From positions 1-42,411 of the forward strand of contig NZ_JAAVJB010000020.1 of NCBI RefSeq assembly GCF_012034385.1: a stretch of 42,411 nucleotides of DNA. The letters are read 5' to 3'. Below, piece after piece: positions 38,603 through 42,411 of the stretch (the stretch's first letter is position 1; every line of letters starts with the position of its first letter). The DNA comes from Streptomyces spiramenti (GTDB taxonomy: Bacteria; Actinomycetota; Actinomycetes; Streptomycetales; Streptomycetaceae). The notes below the pieces were generated by a model. It saw only the letters and a list, made by a program, of their open reading frames with translations, made no database searches and was not told where the DNA came from. The position numbers and the translations under genes are program-made.

Positions 38603-41529
38603 GAGCCGTCACCCCGCAACAGCACCAGGTCGGCCAGCTCTGCGTCGCTCAGCTCCGTCAGCGCCGCCGAACCCCCGGTCAGCACCGAGTCCGCCAGCCG
38701 CCGTTTACGGCGCAGCAGCGCCGCGATGCGGTCCTCCACCGTCCCCTCCGCGATCAGCCGGTGGACCTGGACCGGGCGGTCCTGCCCGATGCGGTACGCG
38801 CGGTCCGTCGCCTGCTCCTCGACCGCGGGGTTCCACCACCGGTCGAAGTGCACGACGTGTTCGGCGCGCGTCAGGTTGAGACCGGTGCCCGCGGCCTTCA
38901 GCGACAGCAGGAACACCGGGGCCGCGCCGTCCTGGAACTCACGCACCAGCTCCTCGCGGCGTCGGACAGGTGTCCCGCCGTGCAGCAGCAGCGTCGGCGT
39001 CCCCCGCTCCTCGAGGTGGCGCTCCAGCAGCCTCGCCATCGCGACGTACTGCGTGAACACCAGGGACGAGCCGCCCTCGGCCCGGATCGTCCCCAGCAGC
39101 TCGTCCAGCAGCTCCAGCTTGCCCGACCGGCCCACAAGGACCGGTTCGCTCTCCTTGAGGTACTGCGCCGGATGGTTGCAGATCTGCTTGAGAGCCGTCA
39201 GCAGCTTCACGACCAGCCCGCGGCGCGCCGTGCCGGCCGCGCCGGCGACCGCGTCCAGCCCCTCCCGTACCACCGCCTCGTACAGGGCCAGCTGCTCCGG
39301 ACCGAGCGCCACCACCCGGTCGGTCTCGGTCTTCGGCGGGAGCTCCGGCGCGATACCGGGATCCGCCTTGCGCCGCCGGAGCAGGAACGGGCCGACGAGA
39401 GCCGCGAGCTGCCGCGCCGCCTCCGGGTCCTCGCCGCTCTCCACCGCCTCCGCCCATCGGGAGCGGAACGCGGGCAGCGGGCCGAGCAGGCCCGGCGTGG
39501 CCCAGTCCAGCAGGGCCCACAGCTCGGTGAGGTTGTTCTCCACCGGGGTACCGGTCAGCGCCACCCGGGCGGCGGCCGGGACGGAGCGCAGCGCTCGCGC
39601 GGTGGCGGCCCGCGGGTTCTTCACGTGCTGCGCCTCGTCGGCGACCAGCAGCCCCCACCGCACCTCGGCCAGCCGCTGCGCGTCCCGGCGCATGGTGCCG
39701 TAGGTGGTGAGCACGAAACCGTCCTCCGGCAGCGCGGCCAGGTCGCGTGCGGAGCCGTGGTGGCGCCGCACAACCGTTCCCGGGGCGAACCTGCCGATCT
39801 CCCGCTCCCAGTTGGCCAGCAGCGACGTCGGGCACACCACCAGCGTGGGTCCCGGGGGAACCCCCTCCGCCGCACGGTGGAGGTGGAGCGCGATCAGGGT
39901 CAGGGTCTTTCCCAGCCCCATGTCGTCGGCGAGCACGCACCCCAGCCCCAGAGAGGTCAGGCGGTGCAGCCAGGTGACCCCCTCGCGCTGGTAGCCGCGC
40001 AGGGTCGCCTCCAGCCCGGCCGGTTGCGGCAGCTGGGCGGTCGGGGCGCGGTCGGGATCGGTGAGGCGGTCGCGGAGCGTCGCGAGCCAGCCGGTTGCCC
40101 GCACCTCGGCGGCGTCCGCCGCCTCCCCGGTGCTTCCGCTGAGCACCGCCCGAAGCGCCGGGAGGACCGCCACCTCGGAGTCCCGCCGGTCCAGTGCGCG
40201 CCGCACGTCGGCCGGGTCGACCAGCACCCAGCGGTCCCGCAGGCGGACCGCGGGGCGGCCGGCCTCGGCCAGGCCGTGCAACTCCTCGCGGCTCAGCCGC
40301 TCACCGTCGAGCGTGAACCGCCAGTCGAACCGCAGCAGGGCGTCGGGGGACAGCAGGGAGGGCGGGCCGCCCCGTTCCTGGGGCCCGGGCCCCACCTCCG
40401 CGTGGGCAATGAGCCTGCGGACCATGCTCCGCGGCCAGTGGAGCTCGACACCCGCCGCCCGGAGCGCCGCCGTCGCCGGGGCGCCGAGCAGCTGCGCGGT
40501 CTCCTCCTCGGACAGTTCCATCGTGTCGGGCACGGCGGACCGCAGGAGCGGGTCGAGCGGCGGCCAAGCGGCGGCGGCCCGGCGGAGCGCCAGCAGGGCC
40601 TCGCGCCGGGCCGCGGTGCCGAACCCCGCCGGCGGGGTCGGGTCCCACAGCCGTGCCGCGTCCGCCACGAGGCCCGCGTCCGCGAGGCTGTGCGCCTGGA
40701 GGACGGCGTGGAGGCGCCCGGCGGGGTCGTCCTCGGGGCCGACCGGTTCCATGCGCAGCGAGAGCCGGACTCCGGCGTCGTGGCCGGCGGCCACGGCCTC
40801 CGACCACTCCCGGTGGGACGGCAGCCGCCGGGGTCGCACGGCGGCGAACGCGGCGCCGCCCGCGGCCGGCACCGCGGCGGGGGAGCGGGGCAGACCGTCC
40901 GCCACGGCGGTGAGGAAGTCCCGCAGCAGCCCGGCCGGCTCGGGAAGGCGGGGACCGTCGTCCGAGGCGGAGGCGGGCAGCGGCACGGCGTGCGCCTGCG
41001 GCGGCATGGCATCCGCCAGCTCCGCCAGCCGCCGGGCGTCCTCGGCCTCCAGCGGGCCGAGCCGCCACGCATCGTGGTCGCCCGCGGTGAGCCCCGGCAG
41101 CAGTCTGCCCCGTGCCGCCAGCTGCAACGCCAGCAGCACCGCGTGGCCCCAGTAGGCGGCCGTGCCGTCGCCTGCGACCCGTGCCCGGCTGAGGACCGGG
41201 ACGGCCTCGCCGACCGGCAGTCGCAGCGACGTGACCTCGCGGACGCCGACGTCCCCGTCCGCGGTCGGCAGCACGACCTGCAGGGGGTCGAAGCCCCGCT
41301 CCGGTGGCTCGGCGAGGGGCGGGGCGCCGTCCGCGCGCCAGAACGCGACCTCGGAGAGCCGCGGTGGATCGGCCGGCAGCGGCACCGCGGAACACGCGGC
41401 GAGGGCGGTGACCTGCGCGGGAGTCAGCCGCGTGCGCGGGGTCCCGGCGGGCGGCGAGGGGGAGGGGGACACGGCTCCGGGAGGTTCCTCACGGGTGGCG
41501 GGGGTGGACGGTGGCCGACCGTACCCCAC
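38599..41529 (-). CDS. SNF2-family DNA helicase/ATPase
   Basis: The 976-residue protein has a long N-terminal region (about 1-500, resembling the SNF2-associated domain of bacterial members) and a C-terminal SNF2 motor. Motifs: Walker A ADDMGLGKT (about 535), DEAQ box VADEAQHVKN (about 632), ALTGTPVENNL, VFTQYVAMARLLERHL, SLKAAGTGLNL and EQATDRAYRIGQDRPVQ (about 910). Such enzymes translocate on or remodel DNA-protein complexes. The start is uncertain: GTG 41529 gives the longest frame, but a GTG near 41472 is also possible. The SWIM gene follows with overlap. Confidence 0.93.
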   Translation of the reverse strand: MGYGRPPSTPATREEPPGAVSPSPSPPAGTPRTRLTPAQVTALAACSAVPLPADPPRLSEVAFWRADGAPPLAEPPERGFDPLQVVLPTADGDVGVREVTSLRLPVGEAVPVLSRARVAGDGTAAYWGHAVLLALQLAARGRLLPGLTAGDHDAWRLGPLEAEDARRLAELADAMPPQAHAVPLPASASDDGPRLPEPAGLLRDFLTAVADGLPRSPAAVPAAGGAAFAAVRPRRLPSHREWSEAVAAGHDAGVRLSLRMEPVGPEDDPAGRLHAVLQAHSLADAGLVADAARLWDPTPPAGFGTAARREALLALRRAAAAWPPLDPLLRSAVPDTMELSEEETAQLLGAPATAALRAAGVELHWPRSMVRRLIAHAEVGPGPQERGGPPSLLSPDALLRFDWRFTLDGERLSREELHGLAEAGRPAVRLRDRWVLVDPADVRRALDRRDSEVAVLPALRAVLSGSTGEAADAAEVRATGWLATLRDRLTDPDRAPTAQLPQPAGLEATLRGYQREGVTWLHRLTSLGLGCVLADDMGLGKTLTLIALHLHRAAEGVPPGPTLVVCPTSLLANWEREIGRFAPGTVVRRHHGSARDLAALPEDGFVLTTYGTMRRDAQRLAEVRWGLLVADEAQHVKNPRAATARALRSVPAAARVALTGTPVENNLTELWALLDWATPGLLGPLPAFRSRWAEAVESGEDPEAARQLAALVGPFLLRRRKADPGIAPELPPKTETDRVVALGPEQLALYEAVVREGLDAVAGAAGTARRGLVVKLLTALKQICNHPAQYLKESEPVLVGRSGKLELLDELLGTIRAEGGSSLVFTQYVAMARLLERHLEERGTPTLLLHGGTPVRRREELVREFQDGAAPVFLLSLKAAGTGLNLTRAEHVVHFDRWWNPAVEEQATDRAYRIGQDRPVQVHRLIAEGTVEDRIAALLRRKRRLADSVLTGGSAALTELSDAELADLVLLRGDGS

Positions 41530-41655
41530 CGCCGCCGGAGCCGCGCGCCGCTGACGTGGGAGGCTTGAGGGCAGACGAGGCGGTAGGCAACCGGCGTACG
41601 GGGAAGTACGTCCTCAACAGTGCGCGGGGGCCTCCCGCCGGGAGAGGAGAGCGAT

Positions 41656-41835
41656 ATGTCCAAGGGTGCGAAGATCGCCGTCGGTGGCGTGGCGGTGGGC
41701 CTGGTGCTGTGGTGGCTGACCAACTTCTGGATCGCCGCCGTGGTGATGTTCGGGGTGCCCGCCGTGGCCTACCTGACGCTCGACCCCTCCCAGCGGCGGC
41801 GGTTGCGCCGAGTCTCCCGCAAGGAGCTGAACTGA
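41656..41835 (+). CDS. Small membrane protein of unknown function
   Basis: The 59-residue protein starts at ATG 41656 after GGAGAGGAGA. It has a hydrophobic stretch of two closely spaced helices (IAVGGVAVGLVLWWLTNFW and IAAVVMFGVPAVAYLTL) and a basic tail (RRRLRRVSRKELN). It is divergent from the SNF2 helicase with a 126-bp spacer. The family is not recognised. The gene-like start and composition make it likely real. Confidence 0.72.
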   Translation: MSKGAKIAVGGVAVGLVLWWLTNFWIAAVVMFGVPAVAYLTLDPSQRRRLRRVSRKELN

Positions 41836-42184
41836 CGATGTGACCCGTCGCGCCCCCTCGGCCCGTCGTGCCGGGTGGGGCGCGTCGGTGGCGACCGCCG
41901 GCAGGCCCCGGGCTCTCCGTGGGAGCCGCGCGAGGGGCGTTGCTTCCCGCGATCGACGGACGACGTCTTCGATCAATGTTGCGCGGCACAGTTCGTTGCG
42001 CGATCGCGAACGGTCATTGGTAACCGCCTCCGCGCCAGTTTCCAGCCAGCTGCAAACAGCTGCAGAAACGGTACGGCCGCACGGCTAGCGTCCGTGGCGA
42101 CGCGCCCACCAGGCACGCCGCCCTCACGCGCCGGACGAGTCTCCGGCGAGCGCGCCACCGGAGCACGGGAGCCACGACACCCCC
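41836..42184. other. Gene-free region with AT-rich repeats before the kinase
   Basis: No coding frame is supported. Between 41970 and 42080 the base composition drops in GC. There is a 10-bp palindrome CGCGATCGCG near 42000, a GGTAACC at about 42018 and two close AGCTGCAAAC/AGCTGCAGAAAC-type repeats (42048-42068). A promoter for the kinase operon is likely here, but I cannot fix its elements. Confidence 0.5.
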
Positions 42185-42411
42185 ATGACCGACAAGCCAC
42201 CGCCCCCACCGCGGACCCTGCGGAACCACCTGCTCGCCCTGCTGGTCCCCCCTCTCGCAGCGCTGCTGCTGCTCTGGGGCCACACCGCCTGGGCCGCGCT
42301 GGACGAGATCGCCGGGGCCCGGGCCGCCGCCGACGCGGCCGAGGCCGCCAACGCCCCCGCCGCGGTCGTCAGCGCCCTCCAGGCCGAGCGCCGCGCCACC
42401 GTCGCGTGGCT
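42185..42411 (+). CDS. NIT-domain sensor histidine kinase, N-terminal part (runs off the window)
   Basis: The first 75 residues read MTDKPPPPPRTLRNHLLALL, a transmembrane helix (LLALLVPPLAALLLLWGHTA), and SALQAERRATVAW, the start of the nitrate/nitrite-sensing NIT domain. Kinases with this start often head actinobacterial conservons (kinase, roadblock, DUF742, GTPase), but the rest is outside the window. The best Shine-Dalgarno, GGGAG, is rather far (about 12 nt) from ATG 42185. Confidence 0.8.
   Translation, partial: MTDKPPPPPRTLRNHLLALLVPPLAALLLLWGHTAWAALDEIAGARAAADAAEAANAPAAVVSALQAERRATVAW

Overview
High-GC (about 72-74%) actinobacterial chromosome, most like a Streptomyces/Nocardiopsis-type actinomycete. 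The signs are near-universal G/C third codon positions, many GTG/TTG starts, ATGA/GTGA stop-start overlaps, several Actinobacteria-restricted families (XRE-DUF5753, DUF397, DUF574-type methyltransferase, DUF5709, DUF2795, NIT-domain kinase) and a Zur-box-controlled zinc-free L32. No rRNA, tRNA, CRISPR array, prophage or complete insertion sequence was found. The window reads as chromosome-arm content made of short operons separated by strong inverted-repeat terminators.

Layout. 1-3400: zinc-free ribosomal protein L32 behind a Zur box, a VOC protein, a decayed aldo/keto reductase, and a glycosyltransferase (with a C8 tract and a frame conflict at its 5' end) coupled to a polysaccharide deacetylase. 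3574-3756: IS5-type transposase scrap. 3807-9797 (minus): flavodoxin-like protein, then formate dehydrogenase alpha (Cys form), beta (four 4Fe-4S clusters) and an NrfD-type membrane subunit. 10069-12036 (plus): overlapping trio of MTQ2/HemK2-like methyltransferase, CDGSH protein and heme-oxygenase-like iron enzyme. 12136-13269: DUF5709 and DUF2795 proteins. 13385-14763: NDH-2-type oxidoreductase pseudogene with at least three lesions, one a 166-bp element with 22-bp perfect terminal inverted repeats.

15039-18419 (minus): lipoprotein and an RsbQ hydrolase / PAS-PP2C phosphatase / STAS antagonist operon, a complete RsbQP-like stress input without its sigma factor. 18593-20154 (minus): MerR regulator, a 28-residue cysteine-containing leader peptide not previously called here, cysteine dioxygenase and rhodanese. 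A MerR-type promoter drives a divergent, apparently leaderless aldo/keto reductase (20208-21200). 21954-27031 (plus): DeoR regulator, polyol-type ABC transporter without an ATPase gene, and a zinc polyol dehydrogenase. 27114-29472: thiolase and CE7 esterase. 29560-30822: orphan sugar-binding lipoprotein behind a 24-bp perfect palindrome.

31076-33244: DUF4239 membrane protein, Pro-rich surface protein and a small charged protein. 33476-36048: HATPase anti-sigma-like protein divergent from an XRE regulator, DUF397 protein and DUF574 methyltransferase. 36279-37082: secreted SGNH lipase. 37250-41529 (minus): SNF2 helicase coupled to a SWIM protein. 41656-42411: small membrane protein and the start of a NIT-domain sensor kinase.

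The points most worth follow-up are the cysteine leader/attenuator in front of a cysteine-degrading operon, the methyltransferase-CDGSH-diiron trio, the RsbQP-like operon, the C8 frame conflict in the glycosyltransferase, and the miniature element in the dead NDH-2 gene.
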